Below are positions 11,812 to 22,832 of a DNA stretch of 64,000 nucleotides, one piece after another (the first letter of the stretch is position 1; each line of letters opens with the position of its first letter). The notes under the pieces were generated by a model. It did no database searches. It was not told the origin of the DNA and saw only the letters and a program-made list of their open reading frames with translations. Both the position numbers and the translations under genes were made by a program. This stretch comes from Apiosordaria backusii (taxonomy: Eukaryota; Ascomycota; Sordariomycetes; Sordariales; Lasiosphaeriaceae), in NCBI GenBank assembly GCA_030549205.1, contig JAUKTV010000026.1, positions 186,001-250,000 on the forward strand, in the 5' to 3' direction.

Positions 11812-12468
11812 GGTGAAGGATTCGTTGATTATTTCGTGATGATGTGCGTGTAAATTTTGTCGGTAATGGGGAAGGAGGCCAACGTCGTTGGTAACGGTGA
11901 TGAGGGACGGGGTGGTGTTGAAGCGATTGCGACGAACTGTTTACTTTGGGTGACAGGGAACAGCGTTGTCAGGGGCTGCGGGGCAGTTTTTGGCGGGGCG
12001 AAGAGCGCCGAGATTTAACCGGGGTCTGGGGTTGGACCCACCATTGGAAGCCTTCCTGGGTTCCATCTCTTGGCTTTTGAATGGTTCAGGGTTGTGAGGG
12101 TCAAGGGTGCCCGCAATGCCAACTTCAACAGTAGTGTACCATCATCATGGCTGTCATGTCCACTGGGTTTCAACAACACACGCGCGAAGATGGGGCGCTA
12201 CACGTTTCCTTCAGGAACAACAACGAAAGAACCTTTGTCTGGTTTCCGCGATGGCCCACACCCCCAAAGCGCCCAAACAGCATGGCACATTCCCGTCCTT
12301 TGTCTCGACTCTGTGTCCTTCACGGGACCCACTCTCACAATGAAGCCTCACTCAAGTTGCTTTACCACGTTTGACCTTTTTTTTTTATATCTTTTGTTGT
12401 TTTTCTCTGTTTGTTGTTTCGTTTTCTTCTGTCTGGCTGCAGGGCCTGCTTGAAGCTGCGCCATAATA
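11812..12468. promoter_or_regulatory. Divergent intergenic region MAD2 / hypothetical gene
   Basis: Carries both promoters. A long T/C-rich tract at 12376-12430 precedes the plus-strand ATG, as is common in fungal promoters. No coding region is seen. Confidence 0.5.
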
Positions 12469-14997
12469 ATGTCCCAAACTCCCTGGCTGGATACCCGAGG
12501 AAACTTGTTGTGGTCGACACTTGAACTGTTCCTGTTCAAAAAGAGACGACAAGCTCAAACACAACTTCAAGAGGCTATTTTGCGACGGCAACAACCACCC
12601 AGGCCGCCTCCGGAAACCTCATCCCCAATCCCACAACCAAAGGAAGATTCGCTTGATCTTGAGGACTGGGACATTTGTCTCTTGCGGCACAGGTTTCCTA
12701 GTGACAGCTGGATCTTTGATCTCTTATTAGCTGGCCCAGCCCCTCGGAACTGGAGACTTTCCCTTGTGTTACTGCCGTTTTCCGATTGTGATCCTGAGCA
12801 GCATTGGGCGTTTGGTCTCTCAGGAATCCTTCATCCAAAAACTCAAGCTGAACCTGGATCTCACGATACTTGGGGTTTCATCCGCCTTCCAGACTAGGGC
12901 TCTGATGACGAGCCATTACAACTAGTACATCTCGACAGAGACGCTGTTCAAGACCGTGTTTTCCTCGAGCGAGAGGATTTTGAAGACCCAGAGTTGGTCC
13001 AGTTCATTCCGGCATTTGCAGAACCAGAACCAGGGACACGCGCTCCTCCACCGAGTCCCGCCACCCGTCCTCGATCCAGTTCTGCCAGTTCTTCCTCATC
13101 AAGCTCTATCGCTTCTCCTCCATCCAGTCCCGCCAGCTCTCCTCCATCAAGTCCCGACATCCTAGAGAAGGATAGCACGCCCCTAATGCCAGATCCCCCA
13201 GGCTCGCCTGGTCAGCTGCAGGATGTCCCCGTCGACAACTCCCCTCGGGCCAGGTTCTTGTTGTCTTTTGTTAAATTAGTGACTTCCTTTATTCGAGATA
13301 ACGGCAGTGCTCTCGTGTTAGACCTCAAGCTGCGACTGCCAGTGTGCCATACTCGCCATCTACGCGCCATCGAACCCATCTTTGTAGAGTTGGCGTCTCA
13401 CATTCTCGACACCGAAAAAGTAAAACTCCCCGATTCAGCAAAACTGATTATCGAATACGAGGAGGACCCAGAATGGGAGGTGGTCGTTGACTCTGTCAAG
13501 ATGGTGGAGGACATCATGGATGGGCCTCTTGGCTTTGCGCTGTTGGGAATAATTCTGCATGCGTCATGGGGGTATACAGTGGAGGAGGCTGGGGAAGAGG
13601 CATTACTGAACCTAGACAAGATTGCAACCATGGTTGGGGCCCACTTGTGTGCTTTGTTTCCTGGTGTTAAAAGCTGGGAGAGGACCGAGACAAGGAAGCG
13701 TTGGGCAGGGCACGACGGAAGCCGGAATGCGCCTTGGGTTCAAGAGATCAGAGCACGAAACCCCGGAATGTCTTCCGACAGGTGCGTCTCGTGTAGACAC
13801 ATATCCGGACCTTTCACTGTCCCTCGAAACCGACATTGGAAAAGGTGGTTCCGATACATCCAGGAAAGGCACGAGCACTTGGCGTCGAACAGAGGGCAAT
13901 ATCGTCCGGAGCCTCCTTCGCCCGCCACCGAGCCATGGCCTTCCTCTGACCGGCATCCACAATCAAATCCAGCAGACCCGCGGAATCCCACTGCGCACTG
14001 GATACCCGTCTGGGATGACACCGTCGAAATGATGCAGCGAAAACGCAGCGTCTGGGACAACACCCGACCGCAGCCTGAGCAAGAACCACACGAGTCGCCT
14101 ATATACATCGAAATCCCAAAGAGAAGAAGAACGAATCCCGATCCAGCCCCAGCGGCAGTGGACGAACCTCAAAATATCCCCCCTGGTAACATGCCAGGCT
14201 CATGGCCATCCCCAGAAAACCTCCGCCCACCTGTTCGCACAGGGTCACCTGACACCGTCCGGGTCAGAATCACCGGGCCACGACCAACATCAAACGCTGA
14301 TTACACAATAGGACTTCCCCAGACGCCTCCAAGTAACGTACCCCCTCAACCTCCCCAACCTCCTCAGCCTCCTCAGCCTCCTCAGCCTCCCCAGCCGGGA
14401 CAAGAAACGCAGCAGGGGTCGAATCAACCAAGTGAGGCAAGCTTTGCTTCTGTTGCTGACAGCCCGCCGTCGTCTCATCCAAGGATGGCACCGTCGTATC
14501 CGAAGACGGAGTGGAATTGCAAACACTTGACTCTGGATCAGAGGATCGCGTTGGTCAAGTATTTGCATGGTCGGCAGCCGAGGAGCTTTGGTTCGATGGT
14601 ACTGGGAATAGGGGGTACGGATTACAAGGGAGGGACTGGGGCTGGGACTGGGACTGGGACTGGGACTGGGACTGGGACTGGGACTGGGACTGGGGCTGGA
14701 AAAACAGATGAGTCGAAGCCACAAGATGGAACGAATCCACCAGACGGGGCGCCTCCTAAAGAGCCAACGAAACCAAGTCAGGCGGGAACCAACGGCTCGG
14801 ATGACTCCAGCGACTCGGATGACTCGGATGACTCGGATGACGATGAGCAGAAAAGATTACGCTTGTGCAAAGCCTGGGACGATTGGGCTAAGGAGTGCGG
14901 GAGCAGCGAGGCGAAGCATACCCGTCTGCCTCCGAGCGAGATACCTTCGCATCGTCAGGAGAATATCCCGGAGGGTGCCGTGAGCTTGGTCGTATGA
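12469..14997 (+). CDS. Large hypothetical protein interrupted by one in-frame TAG
   Basis: From the ATG at 12469 a single frame runs 842 codons to 14997, broken only by TAG at 12895-12897 (codon 143). Coding-like sequence continues directly after it (GSDDEPLQLVHLDRD) in the same frame, so both parts belong to one gene. The order is a basic Gln-rich N-terminus, a globular-looking part (about 55-170), a Ser/Pro linker, a second folded segment (about 255-400), then disordered Pro-, Gly-Thr- and Asp-Ser-rich tracts. I recognise no domain. A 51-nt intron (12877-12927) in the right phase would remove the stop, but its GTTTCA donor is poor. Otherwise it is a nonsense allele. Translation could instead start at 12994. 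Confidence 0.55.
14344..14394 (+). repeat. 9-bp coding repeat (Pro-Gln-Pro)
   Basis: Tandem CCTCCTCAG units in frame in the hypothetical gene, encoding PPQ repeats. Expected to vary in copy number between strains. Confidence 0.8.
14632..14699 (+). repeat. 6-bp coding repeat (Gly-Thr)
   Basis: About eleven GGGACT units with two GGGGCT variants encode a (Gly-Thr)n tract near the C-terminus of the hypothetical protein. The 6-bp unit keeps frame whatever the copy number. Confidence 0.85.
14797..14842 (+). repeat. 9-bp coding repeat (Asp-Asp-Ser)
   Basis: GATGACTCG-type units encode an acidic DDSDD tract, the third in-frame minisatellite in this gene. Confidence 0.75.
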
Positions 14998-15807
14998 GCG
15001 CTAGGCATTTAATTTTTGGTAACAAGAAGCGTTTCTCTACCTTACGCTTTGAGGATGGTACATGTGCGTCTGTTCACCTCACTTGGATGAATTGGGCCAG
15101 ATAGAAATGAGTATGTACTACTCTTAGTTCCTTGTATTTAATTCAGACAAGCTGTGAAAGGGTGTTTCAAAGCTTACGTACAAACATACCTAGATGAAAA
15201 GAGTCATCTGTAAAATCATTCTGGCAACTAGTACCTACCTACATAACTCCAAGTCTCACCACTTCACTCCTTTTAGCCCCTGAGAGGCATAGCACCACGC
15301 GAACTCGGGAAGGAACCGAAATCCGGAGTCCGGCTTCTGTTTCCAATCGCTTATCAGTTTTGTATCACCAATCAAGAACCGTTCAATGCTTCTTCAGTTG
15401 GGGTTTGGCGGTGGTGAGGAGGTGCAGCCTGGCACAGCTGGAAGAGAAAGCTCGGTAATTCATTTCCACAATTAGTTACATTCATTCAAGTGACGGTGGG
15501 TTGGGGGCACTTTAATAGTGATAACCGGATTGGACAGCATGGTCATCGGAAGCATATGTGGTTGGTGATTAGACATTGCATCTAAACTACCTTACCTAAG
15601 TACCTGAGAACGAGTAGGCAGTGAGGCCAGATTTGTTTACATACATGATGATATTGATACAATGATGCATAGGTACCAGGACAACTCCGTGCAAAACAGG
15701 GCGAGACAGGACATGCGTTTCCGTCGTGATGAGGCATGATACAAGATACAAAACGAAAGGGGTATAGTTGGAATGGAAAAGGAACGAGTACATCAACATC
15801 GACGAAA
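14998..15807. other. Convergent intergenic region; no gene seen
   Basis: About 0.8 kb between two stop codons, with scattered TACCTA/ACCTAC motifs and no credible reading frame. Confidence 0.5.
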
Positions 15808-17386
15808 TCAATAGTTGGAGTTTTGCCGTCTCTGTCTCCGCTGACTGGGAGGGTTGTTGATCCTCACTACGGTCTGGCCTGGCGCCGAAAGGTCGACATA
15901 TCGCGGCCCTTGACTACGAGCTGTTGCCGGGGGAGTGTCTGGTACGCTGATTGGTGGTGTGGGAGGTGGTGGCATGGGCCATACCATTTGTGCTGGGTTG
16001 AGAATGGCGCTTAGTGCACTGGTGGTGCTGATGCTGCTGACGCTGCTGGCTCGGTTCATACGTGCGCCCGATGCTGCGTGAGCCACATGGAGGCTTCCCG
16101 TGTTGGATGGGGGGACGTATTGTGGCCGCCCAGGATACGCCGCTTGAGCAGGAGGCTGTGGTTCGGGAGGAGCTTGGTAATATTGGGAACGGACTGGATA
16201 TGCTGCTGGAAGGGGTGCAGAGCCGAGCATGCTGGCTGGTGAAAGTGGGGAGACGGGCGATGGCGTGAAGGCGCCGCTGCTCCTCATGGACTCTCCGGTG
16301 GGCGATGATATCCGGTTGACACGCAGGTTTGTATCCACAGGGTGCAGCGTGGGCGCATTTGCCGTCTGCTGCATTGGAGGCATCGCTGGCTGGTCTTGCC
16401 GTTGAGAATTACGCCTCGCGGCGCCGGCAGCCATAACGGCACCACCAGCGCCGGCAGCACTGGCAGCCCCTCCTGTTAACAAAGTCTTATCCATGCCCTC
16501 GGGTCCATGAGCGCTCGTAGGATAGGAGTTTCCTGGCCTGCCTTTGAACTTCTCTACCACTCTCTGAAGGGCCGGAGACTTCTTCTTGCGAAGAAAGAAC
16601 AGCAGAAGCGCTATCAGTGCAAGGAGGCCAAGCAAGCCAACTACGGAACCCGTTAGTCATGTTAAATCGTGGCGACAAGATACCAAGTGGAATAGACTTA
16701 CCAACGATGCCAGCAATGGCGCCGCCACCCAACCCTCCTTTCGTTGACGAATCGTTGTTGCTAGCCCCCGGCCCATCAAAAGCGCCATTAGTAGACCCAG
16801 GGACGATTTGTCCTCCTCCTGACCCTGATCCGCTAGTCCCTGAGCCATCCAAACCAGGGGTCACACCGGTCTGTCCACCTCCTGGAAACTGGTCTTTGGG
16901 TACTGGGTCAAGGGGAGTCGAGCCCACGACTGGAATAAGTGTTGGTGATGAATCCTGTTGACCTCCTCCCGCCCCAGCACCCCCTCTATCTGTAGCCGTT
17001 GGGGTTGCTCCATTACCCTTATCCGTTGCATCCCCATTCGCTGGTTTCTGAGTCTCTGCAGGCTGTTGCGGTTTTGGTGTAGTCGCTGGACTGTTTGCTA
17101 CCGGTTTTGCTGTCGTTGGTTTTGGTGCTGGTGCTGGTGCTGGAGCCGGAGCCGGAGCGGGGGCGGGCGCTGGTGTTGGTGAAGGTTTTGGTGTGGGAGC
17201 TGGTGTTGGTGAAGGAGTGTTTACTTTTGAAGTCGTCTTTGGTCTGCCCCCTCCGCCACTGCCGTTGCCGCCTCTTGTGCGACTAGAGCATCGAGGATCC
17301 CTTGGATACCTTTTACACCACCAGTCCCAGTTGAACCCTCTTTGTCTTGGATGTAAATCATTGTGGTGTCCCGCGTGGATATGCAT
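15808..17386 (-). CDS. Single-pass membrane protein with Pro-Ala stalk
   Basis: Two exons, 17386-16702 and 16640-15808, joined by a 61-nt intron (GTAAGT donor), 505 aa. The N-terminal half is low complexity: Cys/Trp-rich start (NWDWWCKRYPRDPRC), Gly/Ser linker, long (Ala-Pro)n stalk, Gly-rich segment. One transmembrane helix follows at about 222-248 (GAIAGIVVG...LLLFF) with a basic RKKK stop-transfer. The rest is a Pro/Ser-rich cytoplasmic tail. This resembles fungal Mid2/Wsc-like surface sensors, but no WSC or other named domain is visible. No signal peptide follows the proposed ATG and an in-frame TGA lies just upstream, so a signal-peptide exon further upstream is possible. Confidence 0.75.
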
Positions 17387-18464
17387 GCTGCCGTCAATGC
17401 CGTCGTCTTTCCTATACCATCATCCCTCTTCTTACTTGAACCGCACACTGGCCAAACGAGTGATGCCAGGTGTGGACGGTGCTCCAAACAACTCCAGAAA
17501 ACGAGTGAAAGCGTGTGATGAACATGGCCCGAGCAGGTGGGAAGCAGCCTTGGGATAAGCAGTGAGGGGAGTGCAGGGCTTTGACTGACAACGCCGAGTT
17601 GTGTGGTATCGCGCACGCAAGCGAGTCCGCCAGGCCCAAAGAGGCGCTGAGAGGCTATCCCTAAACAGGGGGATGTTGGCTTGGCCTGCATGGTGGCAAG
17701 GGTTGGGGTGACAACGGGGGTGTGGTACCCTTGCATCAATGGCGGTACCTGCAGGACGCTTTGCCCTGAAAGGGAGGAGCACTGACGATGGCATTGCACG
17801 CGTGAGATTGACGGAGCAGTCTCTGCAGACGCACTGGAAGGGGACAAAAGCGCGCAGAGGGCTTGAATGCTGCCTTGAGGCCCGGGAGACTCGGATGAAG
17901 TGAGCATCTAGAGTAGTGGTGATGTCGCGTCCAACTCTTCTGAGCACCTAGGTCTGTAAGCAACACGATGAAAGCTCAACGTGATGGACGAAAACCGGAG
18001 TCGGATCTCATGTTTCAGTCCTTGATATCACCCTGTGATGGTGGAATGGTGGAGCTGTGGCAGACACCATCACGGCTGATGATCCGAGCCCGCTCCCCGC
18101 TACCGGGTGGAAACGAAACGTGGGAAACCAAGCCCGGAAACCAAATGTTAGGATCAACATTACCGGGTTCCAGGCGATCAAGCAAAAGCAATATCTCGGA
18201 CGACGAAAATGACTGGAGTCGCATTTTCTGTGATGTTGGGGACTTTGTGATGTGGCGCTTAGGCTGACTGTCGGGAATTGCAACATAAGGAAGGGAACTT
18301 TGTATCAAAGCGCAGGCTGCGGTGAAGTGAGTTGTCATCTTGAAAAGGAACGTCATTGGGGGCCTGAAACGTCGAGCTTTGTACACAGAAGTCTTCGAAG
18401 GACAGGTAGGTGCATATATACGTCGAGAAATCCCCAAGATGCTATTTCCCAGTTGGTTTTGCCC
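17387..18464. other. Intergenic region, possible missed 5' exon
   Basis: About 1.1 kb upstream of the membrane protein gene. Several overlapping minus-strand frames exist, none with a convincing signal peptide. A short leader exon of the neighbouring gene could lie here. Confidence 0.4.
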
Positions 18465-19244
18465 TTAAAACCCAACCACAGCTCCAACAATGCCCGCAAC
18501 CACGGCGACAGCCGCCCCTGTCTCTCTCCCTCTCCAGGCGCCAGCAGTGCTCGTAGAGGCAGCAGCAGCATCACCACCAGATCCAGCTGTAGGCGTCGTA
18601 GTAGCAGCACCAGGAGTGGCAGCCTCATCCAGCGTTGTCAGCGACAACATCAAACTGGCTGCAGTAGCGCACTCTTGCTCGTTCGTCGCCACGGCACTCA
18701 ACAACGCGCCCGCCTGCCACTGCACATCACTGTCCCCTGCCAGGGTACCGATATGCACACACTTTGCCGCAAGACTATACGCACTGCTTCTATACTTGGA
18801 CTTCATCTCTTTCGTGTGTTCGGTCCAGCTCTTGAACTCCTGCACAAACTCCTTGCCGTCCTCCTTCTCGTTTGGAATCAACTTTGTGTCCCTCCAGAAT
18901 TCCGCCGAGCACACGGCTTTGATAGCGCCCGGCCCCAGAGTGGTGTCGGAGAAGGCGTCCCGTGTCATTGTTTCCATCATTTCCTGGACCAAGGGGTGCG
19001 TGAACCACCAGTTGGGAAGTGCCGGAGGAGGGGTGGGCATGAGCTTTTCGCCAAGATCTATCATGAGGGTGCTGCATTCAAGATACTCATCCTGATTGTA
19101 AGTTGCAGTTGCGGTGGGCTGATTTGTAGTTGCTTGCTGACGCGGGGCGAGGTCGACGTTCGTGGGCATGACCGCCGATGCAATGGTAAGTGGAGCTGCC
19201 GTGCCCATGAGCAGCATGCCGAAAAAGGAACGTGGGATAACCAT
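18465..19244 (-). CDS. Secreted, probably GPI-anchored protein
   Basis: Intronless, 259 aa. The N-terminus MVIPRSFFGMLLMGTAAPLT continues to about residue 25 as a signal peptide. The mature part has five Cys and a helical-looking centre (FWRDTKLIP, EFKSWTEHTKEMKSKYRSSAYSLAAKC). The C-terminus is Ala/Ser/Thr-rich and ends in a short hydrophobic tail (AAVAVVAGIVGAVVGF), typical of a GPI signal. A family of small fungal surface proteins has this layout; I cannot name a function. It probably sits at the plasma membrane or in the cell wall. Confidence 0.75.
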   Translation of the reverse strand: MVIPRSFFGMLLMGTAAPLTIASAVMPTNVDLAPRQQATTNQPTATATYNQDEYLECSTLMIDLGEKLMPTPPPALPNWWFTHPLVQEMMETMTRDAFSDTTLGPGAIKAVCSAEFWRDTKLIPNEKEDGKEFVQEFKSWTEHTKEMKSKYRSSAYSLAAKCVHIGTLAGDSDVQWQAGALLSAVATNEQECATAASLMLSLTTLDEAATPGAATTTPTAGSGGDAAAASTSTAGAWRGRETGAAVAVVAGIVGAVVGF

Positions 19245-19601
19245 GCTGACTGGTGGTTTTGATATTCAAACGAACGTGTGGAGAGTAACGATTGTGGGAA
19301 AAGATGGGTTGCATGTGAAGGAAAGAGGTGATCGTCCAAAGACGCGGGTCCTCGCCAGAGGATATATATTACCTTTAACGGAGAAATTTCCCAAGCTGCC
19401 TCTAAGGGGCGAGCTAGCGGCATGAACCCTGTAATGGCCCCACAAGGCAAAATGATGATTGATTGGCCCGGATTTACTCCGTACAGGAGAAGATGGCAGT
19501 GGGAATAACCTCTAACTAGGTTACTTTGTCACATTTATCATGTCAACTACGGGATTCTTGCCTGCGAATACCTCTGGCAGGAACAGTGGGCGCTTCTCCT
19601 T
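19245..19601. other. Short intergenic region; no gene seen
   Basis: 357 bp between the GPI-type gene and the stop of the transporter gene on the same strand. It includes TATATAT near 19362, a plausible TATA element for the GPI-type gene. Confidence 0.45.
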
Positions 19602-21142
19602 TTAGACTTGATATCTAAACCAGGGCACATAATCAGCAAAGTCATCTTCTCTCCGTCCTTCCAGCGGACCATCTTTGTCGTCTGCCGGCATTGCAACTTG
19701 AAGGCTGTCTCGGCGAGCATTTTCTCTACGGCACCATAACGTCATTCCCAACGTCAAAACGATGCTCAAACTGATGAAGCCAAGCAAGATGGCGTGTCCC
19801 TTGACGAAACGCGGCGCATCGGTCCCTTTGTAGACATAGGCAGCAATTATACCACCACAATTGCCACCCATGACCTGCATGGCAATACCTGTTGCGCGCT
19901 TCAGACTGCCTCCAATGTTCCCAGCATTCCATGCCAGGCTGAGGGGAAGCTCTGAGAATATGCCAATCGCCGCAAGAACTGTTCCGGCGTACTGTACTCC
20001 CGGAGCATCTGTGCTGATCAACATGGCAAATCCTGCCAGCGCTATCAGCTGAAAGGGAATCATGAGCAAGGCTCGCTGCTTGTACCTGTCACCAACCCAA
20101 CTGGCCAGAACGGTGAACACACAAGCGATCACGTACGGCGGCACGCTCATCAGCTGCGCGCTGTTTGCCGTGTATCCCATATTTCTGATGATAGTCGGCA
20201 GGAACAACGAGATGGAGTACAGCGGTGTGACTGCCGACAGGTTAATCCCGGTGTGCATGTAAATCTTCCAGTCCTTCAGCGCCTACCAGACATATTTCAT
20301 ATCAAACTCCTGGCTGAACCGTCCATGATTCGCTGCAATCCGTCGCTGTACCTCTTCCCTTTCGTCCTCGCCCAAGAAGCTCGCCCTGCGTTTTCGTCAA
20401 AAATTTGTCTTCCTCTCATGTACCAGTTCACTCACGTCTCAGGGGAATCATGAATCATCCACGGCGCCGCCGCACTCACCACAAGCGTCAACAGCCCCTC
20501 CAGTATAAAAATCCACGCCCACGCCGGCAACCCGCCCACCCCCCTCATCTCTGCAATCCCCCTGGCCAACATCCCCCCAAACGCCCCCGCCAGCGTCGCA
20601 GCGCTGAAAAACATGGCCAACCTGAACCCAACCTCATCCCGACAGTACCAACTCGTAATGTAAAACGCTGCCCCGGGAAACAAACCCCCTTCAAAAACCC
20701 CAAGCAATGCCCTCGTTACCATCAGCCCGGCGTAGCTCCTGACGAAACCCTGGCAGATCATCACGATGGACCAGCACACCATGATGAAGCAAAGCCAGTG
20801 AGAGGGTCGGACTTTCTTGAGCATAAGATTGGAGGGGATTTCACTCGCAATGTAAAAGGGGAAGAGGATAGCGAGGCAGTCGTTGTACTGCAAGCCGTGA
20901 AGACCGAGGTCGGACTCAAGGTTGTCGAGGCGGGCGTTGCCAATGTTGGCGCGGTCGAGGAAGGAGAGGAGGTAGATTAGGGACATGAAGGGGATGATGT
21001 GGAGGTCGAGTTTGCGGAGGAGGCGGGAGGTTCTCTCCCCGGGCCATTGGGTGTTGGCATTGTTTTCTTGGTCGGTGTGGTTGACAGAGGGGGAGTGGGA
21101 GGGGGTTTTGGAGAGGGACATCGTTGCTATGTAGGTAAACAT
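19602..21142 (-). pseudogene. MFS transporter (ACS/allantoate permease type) with in-frame TAG
   Basis: Two exons, 21142-20436 and 20385-19602, around a 50-nt intron (GTGAGT to GCAG), total 496 codons, the normal size for this family of carboxylate/vitamin/allantoate-type proton symporters. Exon 1 holds helices 1-6, including LDRANIGNARL and the FEGGLFPG segment. Exon 2 holds the central loop and helices 7-12 and ends in FADYVPWFRYQV. At 20285-20283 the codon after KYVW is TAG (codon 270) where the family continues, and the frame then runs intact as ALKDWKIYMHTGIN. As written, the product would stop after helix 6. No intron can remove the codon without deleting coding-like sequence. It is a recent nonsense allele or a base error. 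A second start at 21121 is possible. Confidence 0.8.
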
Positions 21143-21886
21143 TGGGAATATGTAGCTGTCCTATCTTTTTATGAGTGAGGCACCCCATGAGATTGGGAAT
21201 GGTGGCAGACCATCCTTTATACTTTGCCTCGCCGTGAGTTTCATGTCGGTCGTCGGAGATCGGCTTCAGTTCCAGTGAGACAAAAGCTTCGGCCCGTTGT
21301 TAATGTCTCGTGTCTAATGTGAAGGATATCTGCCGAACTGGAGCCAATAGAATCGCCATGGAATGACGGCTGACGCATCATCCCTTGGCGTATGCGCTGT
21401 AGCTATGAGATGATCGATGCTGTGAAGAATGTTTAACTTGTTATTCGCACTTCATGGGACCTTGCCTTTCAGGCTATTTAGCAAGAGAGGTGTCTAATAG
21501 GCGGCGGGCGGTACTCCAGTCCTGCCCTGCTAGGTATTTATACCTTACTTTACCTTGTACAAGGCGTCAACAACTAAGTTTCTATGAAAACAGATTCTTC
21601 GGGCCTCGGAAAGGCGGTGTGTAATACCGGATCTGCAAACATGTCTTACTAGAAGCCTAGACCGTGGTGATCTTGTTGGATGTCTTACTTGCCCATTTCA
21701 GAACTTCTCTTTTGTTGCCTGGATATTGCCGCAAATAATTTTAAGAAAAAAAGATGTACGAGTCCAAGTGAGATTTGTGCAGCCAGCTTGTGGGGTCTTA
21801 CAAAGCCAGCCCGGCGACTGACTCATCCCGTCCTGTTTACTGGCCCTGCAAGTGAGTATTCCACAAAACACATACCCCCCATCACC
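21143..21886. promoter_or_regulatory. Divergent region MFS transporter / phosphatase
   Basis: 744 bp between two divergent start codons. The phosphatase frame is open upstream to 21680, but the ATG at 21887 fits the family start better. Confidence 0.45.
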
Positions 21887-22468
21887 ATGGCAAAGAAAAG
21901 AAAGCCAAAACAACCCTCAACCTCCCAACCACCACCCACCACCAATCTCCCCTCCACAGTCTCCCCCATCCTCCCCTACCTCTACCTTTCCCCGGCCTCC
22001 GCCACCTCTCCCAAATCAACGCCATCCCTCCTCCAAAACGGAATAACAACCGTCTTCTCCATCGGCAAATCTCCACTTTTCCTACACCCGGAGATAACTT
22101 ACCATCGGTTACCACTACTAGACAGTGAGAACGTCTCCATCATCCCCACGGTCGAAAAAGCATGCGAGATTATTGATAATGTGGAAAAACAAGGGAAAAA
22201 GGTGCTGGTGCATTGCTCGGCGGGGATATCGAGAAGCCCGGCCGTGATAGCTGGGTACTTGATACGGAGAAAAGGGATGACGTTGGAGGGGGCGATGGAT
22301 GTGATAAAAGGGGGGAGGGGGGTGGTGAGGCCTAATAAGGGATTTATGGAGGAGTTGGAAGAGATGGAGAAAGGGGGGGTGGTTGATGGTGATGATAGTA
22401 AAGCGGAGAAGGGGGAGGGGGAGGAAGAGAGTGGTGATGGGAATAATGCTAAGGCGATAACTAAATAA
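21887..22468 (+). CDS. Dual-specificity protein phosphatase
   Basis: 193 aa, intronless from ATG 21887. The catalytic P-loop VHCSAGISRSPA places nucleophile Cys110 and Arg116, with general acid Asp79 in LPLLDSE, as in small DSPs (DUSP/VHR type). The N-terminus is Lys- and Pro-rich and the C-terminus acidic, without a second domain. It should dephosphorylate Ser/Thr and Tyr of a protein, perhaps a MAP kinase; the substrate is not inferable. The GC-skewed codon use of the 3' half is unusual but unbroken. Confidence 0.88.
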   Translation: MAKKRKPKQPSTSQPPPTTNLPSTVSPILPYLYLSPASATSPKSTPSLLQNGITTVFSIGKSPLFLHPEITYHRLPLLDSENVSIIPTVEKACEIIDNVEKQGKKVLVHCSAGISRSPAVIAGYLIRRKGMTLEGAMDVIKGGRGVVRPNKGFMEELEEMEKGGVVDGDDSKAEKGEGEEESGDGNNAKAITK

Positions 22469-22832
22469 AGTACATAGTTGGTTTCTTGATCGTGAATGTT
22501 TAGGTACATCATATTTCAGGGTGGATTAGGGGTCCAGGGGTTCAAGGACAGGGATGAAGCCTGTCCATATGAAAATTATGCACTGAAAAAGCGGGATCCC
22601 CCGCAGCTTTTGAAAGGCAGGCATATCGCTGTCAGGTTTTGCATACCTAGGTACGTACCGAAGCAAATGCCATGCCGTTGAGCCTCAACAAAGTGTTGCA
22701 CGTTGCTTCAAGCCAAACCGAGCAAGTGAACATGACAAAATGAAGAAGAAAAAACATGTATTGCTTATTACTATTGTGTACATGTCTAGGTATCATGAAA
22801 TTCAAACTGCGAGCTTCCACCACCTCCTGCTC
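22469..22832. other. Convergent spacer; no gene seen
   Basis: 364 bp between convergent stops. It should contain both terminators. No repeat or RNA gene is seen. Confidence 0.45.

Noticed and set aside
18252..19262. 336-codon plus-strand frame
   Set aside because: Antisense to the GPI-type secreted protein, which has a signal peptide and anchor signal on the other strand.
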